This document shows positions 45,559 to 55,045 of a DNA stretch of 64,000 nt, piece after piece. The notes below the pieces were generated by a model that did not search any database, was not told the DNA's origin, and was given only the letters and a program-made list of their open reading frames with translations. The stretch is from positions 33,664 to 97,663 of the forward strand of contig CAXSBZ010000010.1 of NCBI GenBank assembly GCA_964236465.1. The letters are read 5' to 3'. The position numbers and the translations under genes are program-made. The stretch's first letter is position 1; each line of letters begins with the position of its first letter. The stretch comes from Mucilaginibacter_A sp964236465. GTDB lineage: Bacteria > Bacteroidota > Bacteroidia > Sphingobacteriales > Sphingobacteriaceae.

Positions 45559-47876
45559 ATGAATAAGTTTTTATCCCTGATTTTCCCGCTTGCAATTGCT
45601 TCGGTTGCAACTGCCCAGCAAAAAGTTTTAACCACAAAAGATTACGCCAGGGCAGAGCAATTTCTCACCTACAACACCGAGCCGCTGGTAGATCGAGCCA
45701 ACATCCGCCCCAACTGGCTGCCAAACGGGCAGTTTTGGTACCGCGTTTTAACGCCGCAGGGAAGCGAGTTTATGCTGATCGACCCGGCCCGAAAAACACG
45801 CCAGGCTGCTTTTGATCAGCAAAAACTGGCAACTTCACTTTCAGCAGCAACCGGCAAAACTTACACTGCTTTTATGCTGCCTTTTCGCACGTTTGTTTTT
45901 TCTGCGGATCAGCAAGCCATTGTTTTTGTGGCCGATGCCAAGCAGTGGAAATGCGACCTGCAAACGTATGCCGTGGTGCCTGATAATTCTGTGATGTCTC
46001 AAGCTACTGCCGGAAATGTGGTTGGCAGACAGCTGCGTGGTTTGAGCAATCAGGTAATTTCTCCCGATGGAAAAAAAGCGGCTTTCATCAAAGATGATAA
46101 CCTGTGGGTTCGGGATTTAACAACTAAACAAGAAACGCAGCTGACAACCGACGGCATCAAAAACTTCGGTTATGCTACGGATAATGCGGGTTGGACAAGC
46201 AGCGATGCGCCGATTTTATTATGGTCGCCGGATTCAAAAAAAATAGCAACCAACAAGCAGGACGAGCGCAACGTGAGCGATATGTATCTGGTAAGTACGA
46301 ATGTGGGCAAACCAACGCTACGGGCCTGGAAATATCCGCTGCCGGGCGATAAGGAAATTGCCATGATCCAGCGTGTCATTATTCAGGTTGATCAGCCTAA
46401 AACCATCGTGCTGCAAATCCCGCCGGACGCGCATCGATCCTCTTTTCAGGATGATATTTCGATGGAAGATCTGAACTGGAGCCCGGATGGTTCACAATTA
46501 GCATTCATCTCCACTTCCCGTGATCATAAACAGGAGAAAGTACGCATTGCCGATGCCGCCACCGGAACCGTGCACGAGGTTTTCCAGGAAACCGTGCCTA
46601 CGCAATACGAATCCGGCTGGGGCAGTGCCAACTGGAAATTTATGCCGAGATCCAACGAGATCCTGTGGTTTTCGGAGCGTGATAACTGGGGCCATTTGTA
46701 TTTGTACGATGCCTCCACCGGAAAACTGAAAAACCAAATTACAAAAGGTGATTGGGTGGTTACGAAAATCATCAAAATAGATGAAAAAAACCGCCAGATT
46801 TATTTTATGGCTGATGGCCGCGAGCCGGAAAACTTGTATTTCAGTCAGCTTTGTAAAATTGGTTTTGATGGAAAACATTTTGAATTATTGACGCCGGAAA
46901 GCGGAAACCATACCGTTTCGTTATCACCGGACGGCCAATATTTCATCGACAGTTATTCAAAACCAAACGTGCCGCCGGTGATGGTTTTGCGCGATTTGAA
47001 CGGAAAACTGATCCTCAGCCTGGAAAAAACCGATGTTTCACGATTGGCTGCAACCGGCTGGCACGCGCCAACGCCAATCACGATCAAAGCACACGACGGC
47101 AAAACGGATTTGTACGGTTTGCTATTTACACCAACCAATTTAGATGCACAAAAGAAGTATCCGGTGATCGATTATATTTATCCCGGTCCGCAGGGCGGCA
47201 GCGTAGGCAGCTGGTCTTTCGCGGCTTCCCGGGGCGATCATCAGGCACTGGCCGAACTGGGTTTTGTAGTAGTTTTGATTGAAGGCACAAGCAACCCATT
47301 GCGTTCCAAGAGTTTCCATGATATGAGTTACGGCAACATGTCCGAAAATACATTGCCCATCAGATCACCGGCATCCGGCAACTCGCCCAAAAATATCTTT
47401 ATATTGATACCAATCGGGTTGGTATTTGGGGCCATTCCGGCGGCGGTTTTGCTACGGCCACTGCTATGTTTAAGTACCCAGATTTTTTTAAAGTGGGCAT
47501 TTCAGAATCCGGCAACCATGATAACCGCAACTACGAAGATGATTGGGGCGAACGCTACGACGGCCTGGCCGAAAACTCCGATTATGCCGCACATGCCAAC
47601 GAACTGTACGCCAAAAACCTGAAAGGCAAACTGATGCTTGCGCATGGTTTAATGGATAACAATGTGCCGCCGCAAAACACTTTGCTGGTGGTAGAAGCTT
47701 TGGAAAAGGCTAATAAAGATTACGATCTGGTCGTTTTTCCTAATAGTACGCACGGCTACGGCAGCTATTCGCCCTACATGATGCGCCGCCGCTGGGATTA
47801 TTTTGTGAAGAATTTGCTGGGTGCGGAGCCACCGAAGGAGTATGAGTTGAAGGGGAGAGGGGATGCGCGGAATTAG
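45559..47876 (+). pseudogene. Dipeptidyl-peptidase IV-like S9 serine peptidase, frameshifted
   Basis: The signal peptide begins at the ATG at 45559 and ends at ATAQ. The N-terminal beta-propeller of the DPP IV family is intact. Near 47358-47359 one base (a G expected in CCCGATCAG) appears to be missing. The first frame then runs on to 47622, while the second frame carries GIWGHSGGGFATA with the catalytic Ser (codon 47436-47438), the Asp (HGLMDNNVPP) and the His (STHGYG). The joined protein would be 772 residues. Either a sequencing error or an inactive gene; intact codon structure on both sides favours a recent event. Confidence 0.85.
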
Positions 47877-48040
47877 AGAGTGAGGATTTTTGGGTGGTAA
47901 AAGAAGTAGTATGTATGTAATTAAGTGAATGCTAATTATTGTTGATTTTTAGATTAAGTCGCTGCAATAGCTACCAGCAACTAAAAAGTAACATTCAATG
48001 AAATAAACTATCTTTACTTAACATAAACTGATACATTTTA

Positions 48041-49438
48041 ATGACTACAGATTTACTACAACTTCCAACTCGACATTTATTGAACAAAATTGGTGCAGGT
48101 AATCATAAACCCGGATCTGGTAGTGCGGCTGCTCTTAACGGCATTTTGAGTTGTAAACTTTTACTGACAGTTATTGAACTTACACTTGACTCAAAAAGAG
48201 CAAAAACTTATTCCCATTGTAAAAACGAATTCGAAGGATTTAAAAATCTTATTGAAAGTAATATTAGCCCGAGATTGGAAACTTTATTTGAAGAAGATTC
48301 AAAACAATTTGACAAGGCAATTCAAAAAAGAAAAGAACGGGATGAAGAGAAAAACCAAAAATTAAAAAACCGTCTTCAGGAAGACTCCTTTCTTGAATTA
48401 AGAAAATCAACTGAAATTCCAATGGAAATTGCAAACTTGTGCATTCAGCTTGCAAAATGTTCAATTGTCATATTTGATAAAGGATTTAAATCAGCCAGAG
48501 GAGATTCAGGTGTAGCTTTAGCTAACTCACTTTCTGGCATTACAGGATGTATCTCTATAATAAGCTTAAATCTTCAGTCATTTCCAAAAAGCATATGGAC
48601 CGATAAAATGCAAATTCAAAAAAAACAATTGAAGAATGAATTCGATATTTTCAATAAAGAAAATGAAAGGTTAATGAATACTTTGGATTTAGAAGCCGAG
48701 AGGAAAAATAATTTTTTAGCAGAATTTGATTCGATCAAAAAATCTTTACATGGAAAATCTAACATAACTCATACGGATATTGAAAGTTTGGCAAGACGAG
48801 TTCAAAACGCATTATGGGAGTACAGGGAGTTAATATGGCGTCGTAAATCTCCGAATAACTTACTCGGTGTGATAAAACCAGAAAAAGTAATCGGCCTTTT
48901 AAAATATGCATTTCACAAAGTAGAGACATTAGGAGTAAATGATGAAAATGATGAAATTGCGGGTATAATTGACAATAGGGATTTTACCGTTAGAATATCT
49001 AGTAAGTACAAATCTGATGTAATCAATTTCACAACATCTCATGAACTTGGACATGCATTGTTACACGATAAACTTGAACTTCATCGAGATTTACCATTAG
49101 ACGGCTCCATAGTAGAAAAACATAGACCAATTGAAGAAATACAAGCAGATAAGTTTGCAGCTGTTTTTTTAATGCCGAAAAAAATTGTAACTACATTGTT
49201 CTATCAATTTTTTCAAAATAAACGCTTTACAATTAATGAAGAAACCGTTCGTGCACTTACAAATGGTTCGACTTCTGAACTTCGCAAAAAGGTAAAAACC
49301 AAACGTGATCTTTCTCGTGTCATTGCAAAATGTGAATTCTATAATTTACAACATTTTAATTCTTTGGCAAAAATTTTTCAAGTTTCAATTGAAGCAATGG
49401 CCATTAGATTAGAAGAATTGGATTTAGTAGAGTTTTAA
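48041..49438 (+). CDS. Cyclodeaminase-like domain fused to ImmA/IrrE metallopeptidase
   Basis: 465 residues. Residues about 8-195 look like a formiminotransferase-cyclodeaminase C-terminal-type helical domain: KPGSGSAAALNGILSC (23-38), EEDSKQFDKAI (84-94), STEIPMEIANLC (123-134), GDSGVALANSLSG (154-166). Residues about 250-420 carry the zinc-peptidase motif SHELGHALLHDK (333-344) and EIQADKFAAVFLMP (366-379), as in ImmA/IrrE. Such peptidases cleave repressors in phage and mobile-element switches. No helix-turn-helix is seen. The gene is AT-rich, isolated, and free of the dispersed word, which suggests transfer. The N-terminal assignment is by eye only. Confidence 0.7.
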   Translation: MTTDLLQLPTRHLLNKIGAGNHKPGSGSAAALNGILSCKLLLTVIELTLDSKRAKTYSHCKNEFEGFKNLIESNISPRLETLFEEDSKQFDKAIQKRKERDEEKNQKLKNRLQEDSFLELRKSTEIPMEIANLCIQLAKCSIVIFDKGFKSARGDSGVALANSLSGITGCISIISLNLQSFPKSIWTDKMQIQKKQLKNEFDIFNKENERLMNTLDLEAERKNNFLAEFDSIKKSLHGKSNITHTDIESLARRVQNALWEYRELIWRRKSPNNLLGVIKPEKVIGLLKYAFHKVETLGVNDENDEIAGIIDNRDFTVRISSKYKSDVINFTTSHELGHALLHDKLELHRDLPLDGSIVEKHRPIEEIQADKFAAVFLMPKKIVTTLFYQFFQNKRFTINEETVRALTNGSTSELRKKVKTKRDLSRVIAKCEFYNLQHFNSLAKIFQVSIEAMAIRLEELDLVEF

Positions 49439-49829
49439 AAAATAAGTTGCTTTTATAATAGTTTTATTTCCAGTTAGGCTAGCATGCAAAATTTAAGTTT
49501 TTTAACATAATGACTAGATTTACAATTACGAGTGTTCAAAGGATGCTGGTTCTATTTTTGATGTAGAAGACGTAAAAAAATCTAGAAAGAAGCTACAAAC
49601 TTTGTTTTTTTCTAATAAGCATTATCACTCCTTTCATACTTCTTTTATCACCTTAATTTTCATTTCACTATTTTTGCCTGATAATTAATATTGCTGCAGG
49701 ATAGATTCTGCAGCAATTAAACCAAGTTTACCTTGTCAGATTTCCACCGCAAAAAGAAGTACGCCCAATTCATCCAACTTTTAAAAAGCTTCAAAAAAAA
49801 ACAGCATCCTCAAAGCCAAAAGTTACGAG
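49439..49829. other. Intergenic region with promoter and hairpin
   Basis: 391 bases. It contains a copy of the dispersed word (49636-49648), a -7 promoter word (49669-49676) and a perfect 10-bp stem ATTGCTGCAG (49690-49699 with 49708-49717) in the probable leader of the ClC gene. No ORF supported. Confidence 0.5.
49669..49676 (+). promoter_or_regulatory. Putative -7 promoter element of the ClC gene
   Basis: TATTTTTG fits TAnnTTTG and would give a leader of about 150 bases holding the hairpin at 49690-49717. No clear -33 element. Confidence 0.35.
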
Positions 49830-51581
49830 ATGACCCTGCTTTGGATCCGCAATAATGTTTCCCGTAGCCAGTTCCTGTTGCTTTCAGGTATTTTAGTTGG
49901 ATTAACCTCCGGCTTGGCGGGCGTTTTCCTGAAAATGCTGGTGCATTACATCGAATACTTAGTGCATGATAAAGTCCATTTTGAAGAGCAGATCGTTTAC
50001 TACATGATTTTTCCGGTGCTGGGTATTTTCCTGGCTACATTAAGTTCCATTACTTTTTTTAGCAGGGAAAAACGCAAAGGCGTCCCGGCGATTTTGTATG
50101 AGATCGCACAAAATTCCAGCTTGGTTTCTACTACCAAAATGTACTCACAGATTGTACAAAGCGCGCTAACAGTAGGTTTCGGCGGTTCGGCCGGACTGGA
50201 AAGCCCGATTGCGGTAACCGGTTCGGCCATCGGTTCCAACTTTGCACGTACTTACAAGCTGGATTACCGCGAACGCACATTGCTGCTGGCCGCCGGTGCA
50301 TCCGCCGGGATTGCCGCGGCTTTCAATGCGCCGATTGCCGGGATCATGTTTGCTTTTGAAATCCTGCTTACCGGTGTCGTTTTTACCGATTTTGTGCCGC
50401 TGGTAGTTGCGGCCGTTTGCGGTAGTTTGCTTTCCAAAATCCTCCTAAACGAAGCAACGCTTTTCCAGTTCCGCTCGCGCCATGCTTTCGATTACAACAA
50501 CATTGCTTACTATATTATTCTCGGTATTTTCTGCGGATTTTATGCCCGCTATTTTGTCCTGGTTTCTCAAAAAGTAGAGCATTTTTTTAAATTGATGCAA
50601 CGGACACGCTTGCAAAAAGCCATAATTGGCGGATTGATGCTGGCCACACTTTGTGTGTTATTGCCACCGCTTTTTGGCGAAGGTTATCAATCGGTCAAAA
50701 GCCTGGCCAGCGGACAAGTGCAATCCGTGATTTCGGTTAGCTTTTTAAAATATTTCCCCTATCATTCCTGGTTCATTTTGCTGTTTCTGGGCTGCGTTTG
50801 CGTATTCAAAGCCTTTGCCACTTCCATCACCATTTACAGCGGTGGCACCGGCGGAAACTTTGCGCCTTCGTTGGTTTGCGGCGGTACGTTGGGGTTTTTC
50901 CTGGCTTCGGTTTATGTGCAGCTGGGTTTCCCGAATGTGCCGGTGAATAACCTGTTGATTGTAGGCATGGCCGGCGTAATGAGCGGCGTAATGTATGCAC
51001 CGTTGACCGCCATTTTTTTGATTGCCGAATCCAGTTCCGGTTACGATCTATTTATTCCGCTGATGGTTGTCTCGGTGATTTCTTTCGTGATTGTGAAATG
51101 GTTTTCGCCGATTTCGCCGGATTTGCAGCAACTGGCAGATGAAGGCCAGATATTTACCACCGAGCATGATCGCAACCTGCTTTCGCTGCTGCACGCGCCG
51201 GATCTGATCGAAAAAAATATCCAGACCATTGATGTCAATGCTTCTTTTGAGGCGTTGCTGGAACTGATCAAACAAGGCCACCGCAACTTCATCGCCGTGT
51301 TGGAAAACGATCAGCATTTGGTTGGGATCATCACGCTGGACGACATCCGGCCGGTAATGTTCAACCAGGAAATGTATGCCGAGCTGGACGTAGAAAAAGT
51401 GATGAAAGCACCGCCGGCAACGGTAAATATAACCGATGATATGCGCAGCGTAATCCGCAAATTTGATGATACCAACACCTGGAATTTACCGGTTTTGCAG
51501 GATGAAAAGTTCATCGGTTTTATCTCCAAATCCACTATTTTAAACCAATATCGGGAATTATTGAAAGGTTATTCTGCTTAG
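49830..51581 (+). CDS. ClC chloride channel/exchanger with CBS pair
   Basis: 583 residues. The ClC membrane domain covers about 1-430, with GSAGLESP in place of GREGP (the gating Glu retained) and GTGGNFAPSLVCGG (the GxFxP-type motif). Two CBS domains (about 455-580) follow and probably sense nucleotides. It moves chloride or related anions across the inner membrane. A dispersed word copy follows the stop (51586). Confidence 0.92.
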   Translation: MTLLWIRNNVSRSQFLLLSGILVGLTSGLAGVFLKMLVHYIEYLVHDKVHFEEQIVYYMIFPVLGIFLATLSSITFFSREKRKGVPAILYEIAQNSSLVSTTKMYSQIVQSALTVGFGGSAGLESPIAVTGSAIGSNFARTYKLDYRERTLLLAAGASAGIAAAFNAPIAGIMFAFEILLTGVVFTDFVPLVVAAVCGSLLSKILLNEATLFQFRSRHAFDYNNIAYYIILGIFCGFYARYFVLVSQKVEHFFKLMQRTRLQKAIIGGLMLATLCVLLPPLFGEGYQSVKSLASGQVQSVISVSFLKYFPYHSWFILLFLGCVCVFKAFATSITIYSGGTGGNFAPSLVCGGTLGFFLASVYVQLGFPNVPVNNLLIVGMAGVMSGVMYAPLTAIFLIAESSSGYDLFIPLMVVSVISFVIVKWFSPISPDLQQLADEGQIFTTEHDRNLLSLLHAPDLIEKNIQTIDVNASFEALLELIKQGHRNFIAVLENDQHLVGIITLDDIRPVMFNQEMYAELDVEKVMKAPPATVNITDDMRSVIRKFDDTNTWNLPVLQDEKFIGFISKSTILNQYRELLKGYSA

Positions 51582-51637
51582 GTGGATGCTGTTTTTATCG
51601 GCCTAAAATTGGTTTAATGCTTCAACCCAAAACAAAA

Positions 51638-52054
51638 ATGAACAGTTCTATCCAACCCATTTCTGCGGAACAAACCTGGCCCATGCGGCAATCCGTCATG
51701 TATCCGGATTTTTCTATCGAGCAGGTAAAACTGAAAGATGATGTACAAGGCCGCCATTTTGGTTTGTTTTTGGGTGATGAACTGGTGGTTGTGGTTTCGC
51801 TTTTTTTGCAAGATCAAATCCTTCAATTTCGCAAACTCGCTACCAAAACCAACCAGCAAGGCAAAGGTTATGGCAAGCAAATGATGGCTTTTATCCTCGA
51901 TCTGGCCTCCGCCGAAAACCTGAAAATGGTTTGGTGCAATGCGCGGTTAACTGCCGCAGCATTTTATAAAACTTTTGGTTTTGAGGTTTTTGGTGAAACC
52001 TGGCAGCAGGACGGGCACACGTTTGTGGTGATGCAGAAACGGATTTTGGGTTGA
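51638..52054 (+). CDS. GNAT family N-acetyltransferase
   Basis: 138 residues from the ATG at 51638; an ATG at 51617 is also in frame but has a weaker context. LATKTNQQGKGYGKQMM is the acetyl-CoA-binding motif A, and AAAFYKTFGFEVFGE is the C-terminal GNAT motif. Substrate unknown. Its stop codon overlaps a copy of the dispersed word (52054-52066). Confidence 0.85.
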   Translation: MNSSIQPISAEQTWPMRQSVMYPDFSIEQVKLKDDVQGRHFGLFLGDELVVVVSLFLQDQILQFRKLATKTNQQGKGYGKQMMAFILDLASAENLKMVWCNARLTAAAFYKTFGFEVFGETWQQDGHTFVVMQKRILG

Positions 52055-52127
52055 TAAAAACAGCATAAGCTTCCCGCAGGCTTTCATGGCAGATTTAAAC
52101 ATATTCCCCATATTTTGGTTGGATTGC

Positions 52128-52135
52128 TATATTTG
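52128..52135 (+). promoter_or_regulatory. Putative -7 promoter element of the M42 peptidase gene
   Basis: TATATTTG matches TAnnTTTG exactly and lies about 40 bases before the start at 52174. No -33 motif was clear. Confidence 0.45.
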
Positions 52136-52173
52136 CTTTTCAACACAAAGTTTAAAAGGATTTTATAAAATAT

Positions 52174-53289
52174 ATGCCCGAAAATATAGAGAAGCCCGAA
52201 AAAGTACACGTTCCAGTGGTTACGCCCGAATCCGTTTCTTTTTTAGAAAAATACATTAACAATTCATCGCCCACCGGTTTTGAAGCAGAAGGCCAGAAAT
52301 TGTGGCTGGAATATCTGAAGCCTTATATCGATACGCAATATGTGGACAATTACGGTACGGCAGTCGGGATCATCAATCCGGATGCGGAGTACCGTGTTGT
52401 AATTGAGGCACATGCGGATGAAATTTCCTGGTTCGTCAACTACATCACCAGTGATGGGTTGATCTATGTAATTCGGAATGGTGGTTCAGATCATCAGATT
52501 GCGCCTTCCAAACGCGTCAATATTTATACTGAAAAAGGTGTGGTAAAAGCAGTATTCGGCTGGCCGGCCATCCACACACGTGGCGGCGAAAAAGAAGAAG
52601 CACCAACTTTAAAAAATATTTGGTTGGATTGCGGCTGCACTTCCAAAGAAGAAGTAGAAAAATTGGGTGTGCACGTGGGCTGCGTGATCACTTACGAAGA
52701 CGAATTTATGGTGCTGAACGACCGTTATTATGTTGGCCGCGCGCTGGATAATCGCATCGGTGGTTTTATGATTGCGGAAGTTGCCCGTTTGCTTAAAAAA
52801 AACGATGTGAAACTGCCTTTCGGTTTGTACATTGTCAATGCCGTTCAGGAAGAGATCGGCTTGGAAGGTGCGGCCATGATCGCGGAATATATTGAGCCGG
52901 ATGTAGCTATTATTACCGATGTAACGCACGACACGCAAACACCAATGATCAACAAAATCACACAAGGCGACTTGGCTTGCGGCCGCGGCCCGGTGGTTTC
53001 TTATGCGCCTGCTGTGCAACGCAATGTGAATAAATTATTAGTCGAAACAGCCGAAAAAAACAATATTCCGTTCCAGCGCCAGGCATCTTCGCGTTCTACC
53101 GGCACAGATACGGATGCGTTTGCGTATTCCAATGCTGGCGTTCCTTCGGCCTTAATTTCGCTGCCGTTGCGCTATATGCACACCACGGTAGAAATGGTGC
53201 ACAAAGAAGATGTGGACAACGTGATCAGCCTGATTTATCAAACTTTGCTAAACATTCAGGACGGCCAGGATTTTAAATATTTTAAATAA
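52174..53289 (+). CDS. M42 family metallopeptidase (glutamyl aminopeptidase/endoglucanase type)
   Basis: 371 residues. Metal ligands lie in EAHADEISWFV, GRALDNRIGG, VQEEIGLEG (general base and ligand Glu) and ITDVTHDT, with a final His in PLRYMHTTVE. These form the di-metal aminopeptidase of the M42 family, which makes large cytosolic complexes that degrade peptides. Confidence 0.93.
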   Translation: MPENIEKPEKVHVPVVTPESVSFLEKYINNSSPTGFEAEGQKLWLEYLKPYIDTQYVDNYGTAVGIINPDAEYRVVIEAHADEISWFVNYITSDGLIYVIRNGGSDHQIAPSKRVNIYTEKGVVKAVFGWPAIHTRGGEKEEAPTLKNIWLDCGCTSKEEVEKLGVHVGCVITYEDEFMVLNDRYYVGRALDNRIGGFMIAEVARLLKKNDVKLPFGLYIVNAVQEEIGLEGAAMIAEYIEPDVAIITDVTHDTQTPMINKITQGDLACGRGPVVSYAPAVQRNVNKLLVETAEKNNIPFQRQASSRSTGTDTDAFAYSNAGVPSALISLPLRYMHTTVEMVHKEDVDNVISLIYQTLLNIQDGQDFKYFK

Positions 53290-53307
53290 ACCCATAACTT
53301 TTAGGTG

Positions 53308-53334
53308 ATAAAAACAGTATGATGCTTCTTTTAG
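53308..53334. repeat. Everted pair of the dispersed word
   Basis: ATAAAAACAGTAT (53308-53320) is followed directly by ATGCTTCTTTTAG (53322-53334), so the arms are in the reverse order compared with the 41.2 kb pair. It is of mixed type. Confidence 0.7.
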
Positions 53335-53376
53335 CCCTATAAAATTCAAATCAAAAATTCAATTCAACACAAAAAA

Positions 53377-54276
53377 ATGAAACCAACTTTATTGATACTG
53401 GCAGCCGGAATGGCCAGCCGCTACGGCAGCATGAAACAAGTGGACGGCTTTGGCCCGAACGGCGAAACCATCATCGATTATTCTATTTATGATGCCATCA
53501 AAGCCGGTTTTGGCAAGATCAGTTTCATCATCCGCGAAGAATTTGCGGAAAGCTTTAAATCGAAATTTGAACCAAAACTGAACGGTAAAATTGCAACTGA
53601 ATATGTGTTCCAAACCTTCAACCTGAAACCTTATGGCATCGACCAGGAAATTGAACGTGCCAAACCTTGGGGAACGGCACATGCGGTTTTAGAAGCCAAA
53701 AACCAGGTTCAGGAACCGTTTTGTGTGATCAATGCGGATGATTTTTATGGGGCTGAAGCTTTTGAGAAAATGGCAAAATTTCTGACTGATGAAGTTACCG
53801 ACAATCATTTCTCGCTAATGGGTTATCAGATGGATAAAACTTTATCTGCAAACGGTTCCGTTTCCCGTGGCGTTTGCAAGGTTGATGAAAACAATAATTT
53901 GATCGAGATCAACGAGCGTTTGAAAGTTTATGAAAAAGACGGACAAATTGTTTATGAAGAAAACGGTGTAGAAACGCCTTTGCATGAAGATCCGCGCGCA
54001 TCGATGAATTTTTGGGGATTTTCGCCGGCAATTTATGGTTTGATGGAGCCGCTGTTTAAGAAGTTTGTAGAAGCTAATTCTGCTGATCCGAAATCAGAAT
54101 TTTTGTTGCCAAAAGCAGCAGATGAATTGATTAAATCCGGCCAGGCATCTTTCAGAGTGATCCCGACTGCGGCACAATGGTTTGGCGTAACTTACAAAGA
54201 AGACAAGCCGGTTGTGCAGCAAAAAATTTCAGAATTGGTAAAAAACGGAACTTACCCAAGCAATCTTTGGGGATAA
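53377..54276 (+). CDS. Nucleotidyltransferase, sugar-1-phosphate type
   Basis: 299 residues. LILAAGMASRYGSMKQ is the nucleotide-binding loop of sugar-nucleotide pyrophosphorylases, and VINADDFYG holds the metal-binding Asp. It would activate a sugar-1-phosphate with NTP. The particular sugar is unknown and no sugar-pathway gene is adjacent. Confidence 0.85.
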   Translation: MKPTLLILAAGMASRYGSMKQVDGFGPNGETIIDYSIYDAIKAGFGKISFIIREEFAESFKSKFEPKLNGKIATEYVFQTFNLKPYGIDQEIERAKPWGTAHAVLEAKNQVQEPFCVINADDFYGAEAFEKMAKFLTDEVTDNHFSLMGYQMDKTLSANGSVSRGVCKVDENNNLIEINERLKVYEKDGQIVYEENGVETPLHEDPRASMNFWGFSPAIYGLMEPLFKKFVEANSADPKSEFLLPKAADELIKSGQASFRVIPTAAQWFGVTYKEDKPVVQQKISELVKNGTYPSNLWG

Positions 54277-54288
54277 TTTGATTGCTTT

Positions 54289-54367
54289 GTCATACCGAAC
54301 TTGTTTCGGCATCTCATCAGAAAGGTTAAAACTTATATGAGGGATCCTGAAACAAGTTCAGGATGAC
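54289..54367. repeat. GTCAT-ended inverted repeat element
   Basis: Starts GTCATACCGAACTTGTTTCG and ends with the near complement CCTGAAACAAGTTCAGGATGAC. The same type is found at 59353, 59484 and 63825. No gene inside. Confidence 0.75.
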
Positions 54368-54388
54368 AATTCAGCAATAAATATTTAA

Positions 54389-54423
54389 GCCGATAAAAGA
54401 AGTATGATGCTTCTTTTATCGGC
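54389..54423. terminator. Bidirectional terminator built from two copies of the dispersed word
   Basis: GCCGATAAAAGAAG and CTTCTTTTATCGGC form a perfect 14-bp stem with a 7-base loop, followed by TATTTTTTTTG on the plus strand. It lies between the convergent nucleotidyltransferase gene (plus) and the gene at 54569 (minus). Confidence 0.85.
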
Positions 54424-54455
54424 TATTTTTTTGTTTCAGTTCGGCTTTCTTTGAG

Positions 54456-54558
54456 AATCAAAGCCTCACCCCAGCCCTCTCCAAAGGAGAGGGAGTTAGC
54501 TGCACTGGGTTTTCAAGTCCCTCTCTTTTGGAGAGGGATTTAGGGTGAGGCTTTGATT
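54456..54558. repeat. Small inverted-repeat element, no gene (MITE-like)
   Basis: About 43-base arms, AATCAAAGCCTCACC through CTCTCCAAAGGAGAGGG on the left and its complement on the right, differ at few positions. Like the ends of the DUF559 unit, each arm has a self-complementary core. This suggests mobilisation by a related nuclease in trans. Confidence 0.65.
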
Positions 54559-54568
54559 TGGCGGACTT

Positions 54569-55045
54569 CTACTTCTTATTCAAAAAATGCTGCCCGGCAG
54601 TTAATATCAACCCAAATGCTTTGAGCATAGGATCATTAGACTGGCTTTTTTTATGCAGGTATTTTTGCAAATAATGGCCAGCAACCGTAACCGCCAGGGC
54701 AGAAGCTCCGCCTAAAACCAAGCCTTTAAAAGCACCACTTTTATTGGCGCGGTATAAACCTGCCCCGGCCATCGCCCCGGAAGCAATTTTTCCAAATGAG
54801 CTTCTTGATAGCAATCTGCTGTTTGGATTAAGCGGAAGTTTGGGGTTTTTATCGCCGGAACGGGATAAAACTTTGGTAATGACCGTATTGGCTAATGATT
54901 TTTTAGAGCCAGCTTTGGGCTTGCTTAATAAGCTATCAGCACCGTAATTCAAAAAATAGCCGACAAGTGTTGGCGCAACTACACCGCGCAATCCCGCCGC
55001 CGCACCTATCCTGATCGCCTTTGCAATTATCTTTTTATTTTCCAT
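54569..55045 (-). CDS. Hypothetical Gly/Ala-rich membrane protein
   Basis: 158 residues, basic, with two or three short Gly/Ala-rich hydrophobic stretches (AAAGLRGVVAPTLVGYFL, GKIASGAMAGAGLY, LVLGGASALAVTVAG). No family named. The bidirectional terminator at 54389 probably ends it. Confidence 0.6.
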   Translation of the reverse strand: MENKKIIAKAIRIGAAAGLRGVVAPTLVGYFLNYGADSLLSKPKAGSKKSLANTVITKVLSRSGDKNPKLPLNPNSRLLSRSSFGKIASGAMAGAGLYRANKSGAFKGLVLGGASALAVTVAGHYLQKYLHKKSQSNDPMLKAFGLILTAGQHFLNKK

